Below are positions 16,366 to 24,597 of a DNA stretch of 64,000 nucleotides, in pieces. The position numbers and the translations under genes were made by a program. The notes beneath the pieces were generated by a model, which saw only the letters and a list, made by a program, of their open reading frames with translations, searched no databases and was not told where the DNA came from. The stretch's first letter is position 1, and the number at the start of each line of letters is the position of its first letter. The stretch is from contig CAKUES010000005.1 in NCBI GenBank assembly GCA_934646835.1, positions 1-64,000 on the forward strand. Direction: 5' to 3'. This stretch comes from an uncultured Coriobacteriales bacterium (GTDB taxonomy: Bacteria > Actinomycetota > Coriobacteriia > Coriobacteriales > QAMH01).

Positions 16366-17709
16366 CTACAGAATCTCGAGATAACGATCGAGTTCCCACT
16401 TGGAAACCGTCTTGCAGTACTCGCTCCACTCAGCTTCCTTCGCCTTGAGGATATAGCTGTGCGTATGCTCGCCCAGAATGTCCTTCATCAGCTTGGAATC
16501 ACGGAAGCTCTCGATTGCCTGGCCGAGGTCGCGGGGAAGTTGCTCGATGCCAGCCGCCTCGCGTTCCTCGCGCGTCATCGTGAAGATCTTGTCGTCGATC
16601 TCTGCCGGAAGCTCGAGCTTCTGCTCGACGCCCGCCAAGCCTGCGCCGAGCATGACCGCGAAGGCAAGGTAGGGATTGCAGGCAGGATCCGGGCTGCGCA
16701 GCTCGAAGCGCGTAGACTCCGCCTTACCGGGCTTGTACATCGGCACGCGGACGAGCGCATTGCGGTTGCGGTTTGCCCAAGTGCAGTACACCGGTGCCTC
16801 GCGCCCCGCCTGCAGGCGCTTGTAGGAGTTGACGTATTGGTTGGTGATCAGCGAGAACTCCGGCGCGTACTTGATGAGGCCGGCGATATAGTGCTTGGCG
16901 ACATCACTCAGGCCGTAGCCCAACGGGTCCACAGCGTCGAAGAAGACGTTGGAGTCGTCCATGTCGAACAGCGACTGGTGGACGTGCATGGCGCTGCCGG
17001 GCTGGTCGGCGATGGGTTTGGGCATAAAGCTCGCGTGGTAGCCGTGCTTAATCGCGATCTCCTTGACGATGATGCGGTAGGTCATCACCGCGTCTGCCAT
17101 CGACATCGCGTCGTCGTAGCGCAGGTGGATCTCCTGCTGGCCGGCACCGACCTCGTGATGCGAGTACTCGACGGGAATACCCATCTGCTCGAGGGTGAGG
17201 ATGGTGTCGCGGCGCAGGTCGCTCGCGTTGTCGAGCGTGGTGAGGTCGAAGTAGGAGCCGTTGTCGATGGGCGTCGCGTGCTCCGTATCTGTGAAGTAGT
17301 AGTACTCAAGCTCCGGGCCGACGATCATGTTGTAGCCCATATCGGCCGCCTTATCGAGGCTGCGGCGCAGGATATGGCGCGGGTCTCCCTCGAAGGGCTT
17401 ACCGTCGGGGGTAACGATGTTGCAGAACATGCGAGCGACGCCGTTGTCCTTGGGGCGCCAAGGCAGCGTCTGGAAGGTGCTTGCATCCGGGAAGGCGAGC
17501 ATGTCGGACTCGCCGTTGCGACCAAAGCCCTCGATGCAACCGCCATCGAAGCCCATGCCCTCCTCGAAGGCAGTCGCAAGCTCGCTCGGCGTGATAGCAA
17601 AGGACTTCATCTGGCCCAAAGCATCGGTAAACCACAGACGGATGAAGTGGATGTTGCGCTCCTTGATCGTCTTGAAAACGTAGTCCCTGTTCGCGGCACC
17701 CATGTCCAT
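16366..17709 (-). CDS. glnA: Type I glutamine synthetase
   Basis: I start at ATG 17709, 7 nt after GGAGG, giving 447 residues, the GSI-alpha length. It catalyses ATP-dependent glutamate + NH3 to glutamine. Signatures are the beta-grasp IRLWFTDALGQMKSFAI, the metal/ATP region GPELEYYYF, EVGAGQQEIHLRYDDAM, GSAMHVHQSLFD and the PDPACNPYLAFAVMLGAG block. The C-terminus is of the Bacillus-like alpha type and I see no adenylylation-loop NLYDLPPEE-type Tyr. Control is therefore likely transcriptional (via the adjacent GlnR-like gene) and/or by feedback. It precedes the regulator by 27 bp, suggesting a glnA-glnR operon. Confidence 0.95.
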   Translation of the reverse strand: MDMGAANRDYVFKTIKERNIHFIRLWFTDALGQMKSFAITPSELATAFEEGMGFDGGCIEGFGRNGESDMLAFPDASTFQTLPWRPKDNGVARMFCNIVTPDGKPFEGDPRHILRRSLDKAADMGYNMIVGPELEYYYFTDTEHATPIDNGSYFDLTTLDNASDLRRDTILTLEQMGIPVEYSHHEVGAGQQEIHLRYDDAMSMADAVMTYRIIVKEIAIKHGYHASFMPKPIADQPGSAMHVHQSLFDMDDSNVFFDAVDPLGYGLSDVAKHYIAGLIKYAPEFSLITNQYVNSYKRLQAGREAPVYCTWANRNRNALVRVPMYKPGKAESTRFELRSPDPACNPYLAFAVMLGAGLAGVEQKLELPAEIDDKIFTMTREEREAAGIEQLPRDLGQAIESFRDSKLMKDILGEHTHSYILKAKEAEWSEYCKTVSKWELDRYLEIL

Positions 17710-17993
17710 GATGATCCTCCTATAACTAACTGCCATTCGAGCGATCTTGATTTCGTTTTATAAGGTAAAGAGTATCGCAGCGTCAGATTGCAAACGCGTT
17801 ACCGATTCCAAAAAGAAAACATAGCAGGGTGATAGGTCTGATTTCAAGCTCACTCACCCATAAAGAGCTGGGCTTTTGCCGAATAATGACCGAGATGAAA
17901 AGAAGCTCACAACGACGGACGCCAGAGCTCTCCTGCATCACGTCCGCGCGCACAGCCACAAGCTCGCGCAAGGACCTCTTCGATCGGCATAAG

Positions 17994-18111
17994 CTAGGGA
18001 GACACTGATTAATGCGAGGTTTATGGGGAGGGACAGGGTCCCTCCCCTACGTGACCAGCGGTTTTGCCAATCGTACGCAGCGGGCACTTGCTTTAATCAG
18101 CGTTTCCCTAG
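17994..18111 (+). mobile_element. 118-bp MITE-like element, copy 1
   Basis: It begins and ends with CTAG. Terminal inverted repeats near CTAGGGAAACGCTGATTAA flank a central GGGGAGGGACAGGGTCCCTC hairpin and a conserved right part (ACCAGCGGTTTTGCCAATCG). Copies of exactly the same length lie at 51291-51408 and 62578-62695 (reverse). It has no coding capacity. It lies in the 970-bp gene-free gap between glnA and metH. Confidence 0.85.
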
Positions 18112-18134
18112 GTGGGCTCCACCTGATTTCCGCG

Positions 18135-18410
18135 CGAACTGAGTGGGATCTACCGATTACCGTGTCGAACTGGGTGATTTGCGCCTGACTCCTGCGCGAA
18201 CTGGGTAGTTTTGAGTTTTGTTTTCACGAACTGGGTGGTTTTGGCAGAGCATCTCGATCTGGGCGAAAACTCGCAAGCCCCTGACCTGCGGCTTTACAGA
18301 GCAAGCTCTGAGCTTTCACTCCAAAGGACGAATCAAACCACCCAGTTCGCGAAATTAACTTTGCAAACCACCCAGTTCGTCGCAGTTTTCGAGCACAATC
18401 GCCCAGTTCC
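18135..18410. repeat. Phased CGAACTGGGTGGTTTT inverted array around element-F core
   Basis: Four left-hand units start at 18135, 18166, 18197 and 18227 (period 31, 31, 30). Three oppositely oriented units (AAACCACCCAGTTCG type) end near 18350, 18380 and 18410 (period 30). Between them lies CCTGACCTGCGGCTTTACAG, the core shared with the 13.3, 14.6 and 48.0 kb elements. The repeat unit is about 16 bp, with spacers of about 15 bp that differ from one another. Confidence 0.8.
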
Positions 18411-18447
18411 CCACCTCGCAGGCGCAAGCCATCTCGCAGCAAGCTAT

Positions 18448-18530
18448 GGCGCCGACTACGTCAGGCGCCTACGTGGGGTCCAGGGCTCACCGTCGCTAAC
18501 GCGAGAGCGCCTCGTTCGCGGCAAGGACAG
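18448..18530. repeat. GGCGCC hairpin element B
   Basis: GGCGCCGACTACGTCAGGCGCC is followed by TACGTGGGGTC and the tail CGTCGCTAACGCGAGAGCGC, the standard tail of this family in the window. Confidence 0.75.
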
Positions 18531-18546
18531 AGCGGCTCGCACCAGT

Positions 18547-18643
18547 GGCCAGTGTGCGCCAGTGACAAGATGACCAACATCGTTGAGTCGATGACATCGA
18601 GAGCGCTCTATGTTGGTCAACTTGTCACTGGCACACACTGGCC
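18547..18643. repeat. Long GCCAGTGACA inverted repeat (element D)
   Basis: 34-nt arms (18547-18580 and 18610-18643) have two mismatches and a 29-nt loop with GAGTCGATGACATCGAGA. The loop resembles that of the 31115-31215 copy (GAGCCGATGACACCGGA), whereas the distal arm sequences differ. It lies 39 bp beyond the metH stop. Confidence 0.85.
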
Positions 18644-18681
18644 ACACTGACCACTTCGACCCCGTAACCCTGCAAACTCCC

Positions 18682-21288
18682 CTAGACCTCGTGGGCGGCG
18701 AAGTACTCCTCGGCGACGCGGGCAGAGGCGGCGGCATCCTTGGTGTAGTAGGTTGCGCCGATCTGCTTGGCGTAGTCCTCCGTGAGGACCGCGCCACCAA
18801 CAAAGGTCTCGACCTCGGGCGCCTCCTTGGCAAGCAAGGCGATAGTCTCCTCCATGGAGCGCACCGTCGTCGTCATGAGGGCGGAAAGACCCACCAAGCC
18901 CACCTTGTACTCGCGCACCGCATCGAGCACCGCTTGCGGGGCCACGTCCTTGCCCAGGTCGATGATCGTGAAGCCGTAGTTCTCCATAAGCATCTTGACG
19001 ATGTTCTTGCCGATGTCGTGGATGTCGCCCTTGACCGTCGCGAGGATCACCGGGCACTTGCCCGGCGGCGTCTCGCCCTGACCCATATGGGCCTTGACCA
19101 CGTCGAAGCCAGCTTTGACGGCCTCCGCAGAAGCCATGAGCTGCGGCAAGAAGAACTTGCCGGCGTCAAAGCGCAGGCCCACCTCGTCGAGCGTGGGGAT
19201 GAGCAGCTTGTTGACGACGTCGAGCGAATCGTGCGCGGCGAGCAGCTCCTCGGTCGCCGCGCCCATGGGTTCGGCGCGACCGGTGAGGATAAGGTCTTGG
19301 ATCTGCGCGACGAGCGCGGCACTGTCGGCAAACTCGTCGGGGACGGGCAAGCTGGAAGCAGCAACAGCAGGCTGCACCGGCGCGGGTGCCTTGGCAGCCG
19401 CGACAGCGCCCTCCCCTGCCGCAAGACCCTCGATGCCGGCAGCCTGGCAGACGAGCGCGAGACCCTGGCGCATCAGCTCCTCGTCAACTGCAACGCCTTG
19501 GTTGTCGTAGGGGTCAGGCGTCTCGTTGCAGCGCTCGATATAGGCGCGCGCACCGGCGTCCTGGCCGGTGAGCACACGCTGACAGGCAACAACGTCGCGG
19601 TAGCGACCCGCATTGGGGTTGATAATCGGCAGATCGAGGCCGGCGCCAAAGGCCGCAGCCAAGAAACTCGAGCTCATGAGGTTGCGCTGGGGCAGGCCAA
19701 AGCTGATGTTGGAGACGCCGAGCGTCGTGCGGCAGCCGAGCTCCGCCTTCACGCGGCGGATGGCGGCGAGAATCTCACTGGCCTCCGGTTGATTGGTCGC
19801 AACGGCCATGGTGAGGCAGTCGATGACGACATCGCAGCGCGGGATGCCGTAGGCCTCGGCCTCCTCCACGATGCGCTTGGCGATGGCGAAGCGACCCTCT
19901 GCCGTGGGCGGAATGCCGCCCTCGTCGAGCGTCAGGCCGATGACCGCCGCACCGTACTTCTTGGCGATGGGCAGGATGGCGTCGAGGTTGTCGCGCTTGC
20001 CGTTGACGGAGTTGATGAGGGGCTTGCCCGCGTAACCGCGCACCGCGCGCTCGACGGCGGCGGGGTCGCTCGAGTCGATGACGAGCGGCAGCGTGCAGGT
20101 CGACTGCAGGCGCTGCACGGCGGCGTCGAGGACAGCGGGCTCGTCGAGCTCTGGCAGGCCGACGTTGACGTCGAGGATATCCGCGCCAAAGCCCTGCTGG
20201 CCGACGGCCTCTCCCACCAGGTAGTCGAGGTTGCCCTCGCGCAGAGCCTCCTTGAGCTTGGGCTTGCCCGTCGGGTTGATGCGCTCGCCGATTACGGCGA
20301 TGTCCGCGCTGCCAGCGGGAAGTATCAGCGCCTCCTGGGCGCTGGTGATGATGAAATCCTCAGGGAGCTCGCGCTTGAGGGGCGCTTTGCGCTCGCGCGT
20401 CAAGCGGACGAGCTCGGCGATGAAGGCAGGGCTGGTACCGCAGCAGCCGCCCACCACGCTCGCGCCGGCGTCGAGGATGCCCTCCATGGCGGCGGCAAAG
20501 TCCTGCGCCGTGACGTCATAGACGGTCTGCCCGTCCTCGATGCGCGGCAAGCCGGCGTTGGGCTGCACCATCAGCGGAACACGGCAGGTCGAGGCAAGCT
20601 CGCGCACGATCGGCTCCATCTGCGCGGGGCCGATCGAGCAATTCGCGCCGACCGCATGAGCACCGAGCGCGGACAGCACCGCGGTCGCCACCTGCGGCTT
20701 AGTGCCGAGGAAGGTGCGTCCGTCCTCCTCAAAGGTCATCGTGACGAAGACCGGCAGCGTCGAGTTCTCCTTGCAGGCGAGCACGGCAGCCTTGACCTCG
20801 CGCAAGTCTGCGACGGTCTCGATGAGCAGCAGATCGCAGCCAGCGGCCTGGGCGGCGATCGCCTGCTCGGCAAAGAGCTCGTAGGCTTCCTCGAAGGAGA
20901 GCTCACCCATCGGCTGCAAAAGCGCACCGGTGGGACCGATGTCACCGGCAACGTAGCGCGCGCCGGCAGCGCGGGCGCACGCAGTCGCGGCGGCAAAGAC
21001 CTCTGCGACAGTTGCGCGGCCCTCAAGCTTGCGGCTGTTGGCGCCAAAGGTGTTGGCGGTGATGACCTGTGCGCCTGCCTCGACATACTGCCGATGGATG
21101 GCGGTGATGTCGTCTGGATGCGTGATGTTGAGCAGGTCGGGGACCACACCGGGGCCGGCCAGGCCCGCAGCCTGCATCATCGTGCCCATCGCCCCGTCGA
21201 AGATGAGGAACTCCTCACCGCGCAGCACCGCCTCGAGGTATGCGTCCGCGATCGTCAGCCCTGCAAACGGGTCGTATGCCGTGGTCAT
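18682..21288 (-). CDS. metH: Cobalamin-dependent methionine synthase lacking the activation domain
   Basis: I start at ATG 21288 after AAGGAG (868 residues); a longer in-frame extension runs into a repeat and is not credible. Domains in order are homocysteine methyltransferase (1-330; zinc Cys in GANCSIGP and GGCCGTSP), pterin-binding barrel (~375-620; IAVIGERINPTGKPKLKEAL) and cobalamin cap plus B12 domain (~650-868; DIHDIGKNIV, with the axial His). E. coli MetH has about 1,227 residues. The missing C-terminal AdoMet reactivation domain is encoded separately at 21508-22278. Product: methionine from homocysteine and methyl-THF, the latter from the adjacent MetF. Confidence 0.95.
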   Translation of the reverse strand: MTTAYDPFAGLTIADAYLEAVLRGEEFLIFDGAMGTMMQAAGLAGPGVVPDLLNITHPDDITAIHRQYVEAGAQVITANTFGANSRKLEGRATVAEVFAAATACARAAGARYVAGDIGPTGALLQPMGELSFEEAYELFAEQAIAAQAAGCDLLLIETVADLREVKAAVLACKENSTLPVFVTMTFEEDGRTFLGTKPQVATAVLSALGAHAVGANCSIGPAQMEPIVRELASTCRVPLMVQPNAGLPRIEDGQTVYDVTAQDFAAAMEGILDAGASVVGGCCGTSPAFIAELVRLTRERKAPLKRELPEDFIITSAQEALILPAGSADIAVIGERINPTGKPKLKEALREGNLDYLVGEAVGQQGFGADILDVNVGLPELDEPAVLDAAVQRLQSTCTLPLVIDSSDPAAVERAVRGYAGKPLINSVNGKRDNLDAILPIAKKYGAAVIGLTLDEGGIPPTAEGRFAIAKRIVEEAEAYGIPRCDVVIDCLTMAVATNQPEASEILAAIRRVKAELGCRTTLGVSNISFGLPQRNLMSSSFLAAAFGAGLDLPIINPNAGRYRDVVACQRVLTGQDAGARAYIERCNETPDPYDNQGVAVDEELMRQGLALVCQAAGIEGLAAGEGAVAAAKAPAPVQPAVAASSLPVPDEFADSAALVAQIQDLILTGRAEPMGAATEELLAAHDSLDVVNKLLIPTLDEVGLRFDAGKFFLPQLMASAEAVKAGFDVVKAHMGQGETPPGKCPVILATVKGDIHDIGKNIVKMLMENYGFTIIDLGKDVAPQAVLDAVREYKVGLVGLSALMTTTVRSMEETIALLAKEAPEVETFVGGAVLTEDYAKQIGATYYTKDAAASARVAEEYFAAHEV

Positions 21289-21372
21289 CGTTGTTGCTCC
21301 TTCTATATGGTTCATGGCCCAAGGCCGTAGTCGGTGTATCAGTTTGCCACGCAAGACGAGGCGCCGTGACAT

Positions 21373-21480
21373 CGTGACACACATTGTGCCAGTGACATTG
21401 TGTATCACGGACAAAACGCTCGGGCATATCGCATACCTAAACCAGTGACACACAATGTCACTGGCACAATGTGTGTCACG
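21373..21480. repeat. Long GCCAGTGACA inverted repeat (element D)
   Basis: 36-nt arms (21373-21408 and 21445-21480) have one mismatch and a 36-nt loop. It sits between the MetH-activation gene and metH, where it could act as an intercistronic terminator or processing structure. Confidence 0.85.
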
Positions 21481-21507
21481 ACAAAGCTCGTGATCGAACG
21501 CCCAACC

Positions 21508-22278
21508 TCAACGCAGTTGCCAGTCGCGACAAGTGGTGCCGCGCTCGCGATAGCAGCAGTAGCCGCGCGCCGCGCAGACCTCGCATGGGTCCGCGGAGGC
21601 ATCTGCGCAGCTCTCGTCAAAAAGCCCCACAACCGCTGTGACGCTCTTGCTCGGCAAGAGGAAGTTGCCGCTGGTGGTCGCCAAGCCGATCTTGCGCGTT
21701 GCATCGAGCGCAGACAAAAACGCCGGCTGCACAGCAAGCGGGAGGTCCCCATAGCCCGGGCTAAAGCGTGCATGGGCGCAAAGTCCCAGCCTGCGGGCCT
21801 CCTCGGCGATGATATCTTGCACCGCCTGCGCGCCGACCTCCGCCAAGGAGGAGGCGCAGCAGTCGAAGAGCAGGTAATCGAGCGCGTTGGTTGCGGCAAG
21901 CCTCTTGAGCTCGCGCTCGCAGCCCTGCCCCAGCGTCGCAGCGAAGACGGCAACCAGTTTGGCGCCGCCCAGATGGCGCGCGACATCCGCACCCTCAAGC
22001 ACCAGACCGCTGCCTGCAAGCACCACCTGAGGCACGAGCTCGCCAAAGCGACGCGATGCGTCGACTTCCTCGATCCTCCATATATAGGAGACGTCGCAGC
22101 AGGACTCGCACTGGCAGGCGAGCCGCTCGAAGCGCTCCTCGAGAGTTGCGTCGAGCTCTTGGCCGGCATGGCCCACGTACCTGAGTGCATCGGCGCGATC
22201 AACCATGCAGCTGGCCCGGCCAGCGCCCGTGGCAACGAGCCCCCTGTCGGAGGCAAACCCCACGATGCGCCTACCCAC
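21508..22278 (-). CDS. Stand-alone MetH reactivation-domain protein
   Basis: The 256-residue protein matches the C-terminal AdoMet-binding activation domain of MetH. Landmarks are the YGDLPLAVQPAFLSALDATR segment preceded by RFSPG (RxxPGYG signature), then GLATTSGNFLLPSKSVTAVVG. The N-terminal DRADALRYVGHAGQ fits the known stand-alone family (TM0269-like). The C-terminus adds a Cys-rich tail (CEVCAARGYCCYRERGTTC) not found in E. coli MetH. Expected role: re-methylating cob(II)alamin on the short MetH with AdoMet and a reductant. It overlaps the end of metF by 8 bp, so translation is coupled. Confidence 0.88.
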   Translation of the reverse strand: MGRRIVGFASDRGLVATGAGRASCMVDRADALRYVGHAGQELDATLEERFERLACQCESCCDVSYIWRIEEVDASRRFGELVPQVVLAGSGLVLEGADVARHLGGAKLVAVFAATLGQGCERELKRLAATNALDYLLFDCCASSLAEVGAQAVQDIIAEEARRLGLCAHARFSPGYGDLPLAVQPAFLSALDATRKIGLATTSGNFLLPSKSVTAVVGLFDESCADASADPCEVCAARGYCCYRERGTTCRDWQLR

Positions 22279-23194
22279 GCGCCGCGCGCAGCACGTTGAG
22301 GCGCTGCATGACGGACTCGGCGACGGCAGGGCGGTTCATCGTGTAGAGATGCAGGCCGTCGACCCCGTTTGCCTCGAGGTCCGCGAACTGCGCCGCCGCA
22401 TACTCGCAACCGGCCTGCTGCAAGGCGTCCCTGTCGTCCTCGTAGCGTGCCACGAGCTTGACGATGGGAGACGGCAGACTCGCACCGCACATGAAGACCA
22501 TGCGCGAGACCTGCTTCTTGGTCATGAAGGGCATGACGCCGCAGCTGATGGGCGCCTCGATGCCGCCGGCCTGGGCGCGCTCCCGGAAGCGGTAGAACAG
22601 CTCGTTTTGGAAGAAGAGCTGGGTAATGAAGAAGTCCGCACCGGCGTCCTGCTTGGCCTTGAGATGCTCGATGTCGACACGCGGGTTGTCGCAGTCGATA
22701 TGGCCCTCCGGATAGGCTGCTGCGCCAACGCAAAAGCCCTGGTCCTTGAGGTAGCCGATGATGTCTTTGGCATAGCGGAACTCGCCCGGCACGGTGTTGG
22801 GCGTGATGTCGCCACGCAAGGCGAGCACGTTGGCGATGCCGAGCGCGCGCATGTCCTCGCACGCGGCCTCGAGGCTGGCCCTCGTAGCGTTGATGCAGGT
22901 GAGGTGCGCCATGGTCGGGCGGCTGAACTCGTCTTGGATGAGGGCGGAGACCTGGTTGGTCGCGTTGAAGGCGCGGCCTTGCGTCCCGCTGCCGCCGGCA
23001 GAGTAGGTGACGGAGATGAAGTCCGGGCCCAGCGGCGCGAGCTTGCCGGCGACCTCGCGCGCCGCCTCGTCGGAAAGCTCGCCGCGCGGCGGGAAGATCT
23101 CGAAGGAGACGACGGGCCTGCCTGCGTCGGCAGCTGCGGCGAAGATGTCTGTGATGCGCTTGCCGCGAGCGCTTGTCTGCGTTGTGTTAGTCAT
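22271..23194 (-). CDS. metF: 5,10-methylenetetrahydrofolate reductase
   Basis: I start at ATG 23194 with GGGA upstream (307 residues); 13 further upstream residues are unlikely. It has the MetF TIM-barrel landmarks VSFEIFPPRG (residues ~28-37), FISVTYSAGGSG, MAHLTCINATR, LALRGD, GAAAYPEGH and DAGADFFITQLFFQNE. It supplies methyl-THF to MetH, two genes downstream on the same strand, with the MetH-activation gene between them. The late Cys/Ala-rich tail looks normal. Confidence 0.95.
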   Translation of the reverse strand: MTNTTQTSARGKRITDIFAAAADAGRPVVSFEIFPPRGELSDEAAREVAGKLAPLGPDFISVTYSAGGSGTQGRAFNATNQVSALIQDEFSRPTMAHLTCINATRASLEAACEDMRALGIANVLALRGDITPNTVPGEFRYAKDIIGYLKDQGFCVGAAAYPEGHIDCDNPRVDIEHLKAKQDAGADFFITQLFFQNELFYRFRERAQAGGIEAPISCGVMPFMTKKQVSRMVFMCGASLPSPIVKLVARYEDDRDALQQAGCEYAAAQFADLEANGVDGLHLYTMNRPAVAESVMQRLNVLRAARG

Positions 23195-23452
23195 AGTTGT
23201 CCCATCATAGCAAGCGCCCTGAAAACGCGGCACCCATGTTTTGACGATGGTGCGCCATAGTTAATCCCCATAGCCAAAACGCCAGCTAAAGGGCCCAATG
23301 CTGCAATAATAGGCGACGCAAAGACGCACACATCATCGCAAGAGTTGATGGCAGGAATCCCAGCCACGCGAGCAGCCCGACAACCGCACCGCGCGAGCCA
23401 GCAACGAACCCTCCCATCACCTTGTCCACCCATAAGAAAGGTCGCACCAACC
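23195..23452 (+). promoter_or_regulatory. Divergent leader between metF and the homocysteine operon
   Basis: This 258-bp spacer holds both promoters. On the plus strand 23337-23430 has a G+C-rich, foldable leader containing GCAAGAGTTGATGGC and CAGCCCGACAACCG, loosely like the conserved core of SAM-sensing riboswitches (AGAG ... GGCAACC). The match is incomplete and I treat it as a candidate only. Confidence 0.3.
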
Positions 23453-24586
23453 GTGGAGTTCTCTACCGCCTGTATCCACCACACGCCGCGCTTTGACGAG
23501 CCCACCGGCTCTGTCACCACGCCGATCTACCTCACCTCGACCTTTGCCCACCTAGGCCTGAGCCGCTCGACCGGCTACGACTACACCCGCACGCAAAACC
23601 CGACGCGCCAGTCCGTCGAGGACACCGTGGCGCAGCTCGAGCAGGGCGCCGACGCGCTCGCCTTCTCTACAGGCATGGCCGCCATCAGCTGCCTGATGGA
23701 GCTGTTCTCCCCCGGCGACCACATCGTCACCTCCTTCGACCTCTACGGCGGCTCCATCCGCCTCTTCGACGCCATCTCGAAGAAAAACGGGCTGAGCTTC
23801 AGCTCCGTCGACACGAGCGACCTTGACGCCGTGGCAGCGGCGATCACACCGGCCACCAAGGCGATCCTCATCGAAAGCCCCACCAACCCCACCATGGTCG
23901 TGAGCGACATCCGCGCCGTGGCCGAGCTCGCACACGAGCACGACGCACTGCTCATCGCGGACAACACCTTCTTGAGCCCGTACTTCTGCCAGCCGATCAC
24001 CCTCGGCGCCGACATCATCGTCCACAGCGGCAGCAAGTACCTGGGCGGTCACAACGACGTTCTCTCCGGTTTCCTCGTCGCCGCGACGCAGGAGACCGCC
24101 GACGCCTTGCGCTACATCCAAAACACCACCGGCGCGACGCTGACGCCCTTTGACGCATGGCTCGTCGAGCGCGGCATCAAGACCCTGCCGCTGCGCATGG
24201 AGAAGCACCAGCAAAACGCGCTTGCCATCGCCGCATGGCTGCAGGAGCATCCCAAGGTCGAGCGCGTGCTCTACCCCGGCTTGCCCGAGCACCTCGGCCA
24301 CGAGCTCTCGCTCGCACAAGGCCGCGGCTTTGGCGGCACCCTCACCTTCTATGTCGACGACGCGCAGACCGCCCGCCAGCTCCTCGAGGGCGTGAAGCTC
24401 ATCAAGTTCGCAGAAAGCCTCGGCGGTGCGGAAAGCCTCGTCACCTACCCGCTCACCCAGACACACGCGGACCTCTCCCTCGAGGAGCGCGCCACCAAGG
24501 GCATCGACGACAAGATGATCCGCCTGTCCGTGGGCCTCGAGGATGCCGACGACCTCATCGCCGACCTCGCGCAGGCGCTGGCCTAG
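23453..24586 (+). CDS. Cystathionine gamma-synthase/lyase-type PLP enzyme
   Basis: I start at GTG 23453 (VEFSTACIHH), about 10 nt after AAGAAAGG, giving 377 residues, normal for the Cys/Met-metabolism PLP family. Features are TPIYLTSTFAHLG, YTRTQNPTRQSVEDTVAQLE, the PLP-stacking region FSTGMAAISCLME, ESPTNPTMVVSDI, the Schiff-base Lys in VHSGSKYLGGHND (residue ~198) and RLSVGLEDADDLIADL at the C-terminus. The family includes cystathionine gamma-synthase, gamma-lyase and O-acetylhomoserine sulfhydrylase. The neighbouring C-S lyase and metA favour the synthase role: O-acyl-homoserine + cysteine to cystathionine. Confidence 0.85.
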   Translation: MEFSTACIHHTPRFDEPTGSVTTPIYLTSTFAHLGLSRSTGYDYTRTQNPTRQSVEDTVAQLEQGADALAFSTGMAAISCLMELFSPGDHIVTSFDLYGGSIRLFDAISKKNGLSFSSVDTSDLDAVAAAITPATKAILIESPTNPTMVVSDIRAVAELAHEHDALLIADNTFLSPYFCQPITLGADIIVHSGSKYLGGHNDVLSGFLVAATQETADALRYIQNTTGATLTPFDAWLVERGIKTLPLRMEKHQQNALAIAAWLQEHPKVERVLYPGLPEHLGHELSLAQGRGFGGTLTFYVDDAQTARQLLEGVKLIKFAESLGGAESLVTYPLTQTHADLSLEERATKGIDDKMIRLSVGLEDADDLIADLAQALA

Positions 24587-24597
24587 GTGATGTGGCG

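Noticed and set aside
17710..17830. A definite GlnR box upstream of glnA
   Set aside because: Loose matches such as GGTAAC and GCAATC are present, but spacing and sequence do not meet a recognisable consensus.
18135..18410. CRISPR-like repeat array with 30-31 bp period
   Set aside because: Repeat units are about 16 bp, reverse orientation in the middle and number only four plus three; no cas genes or leader.
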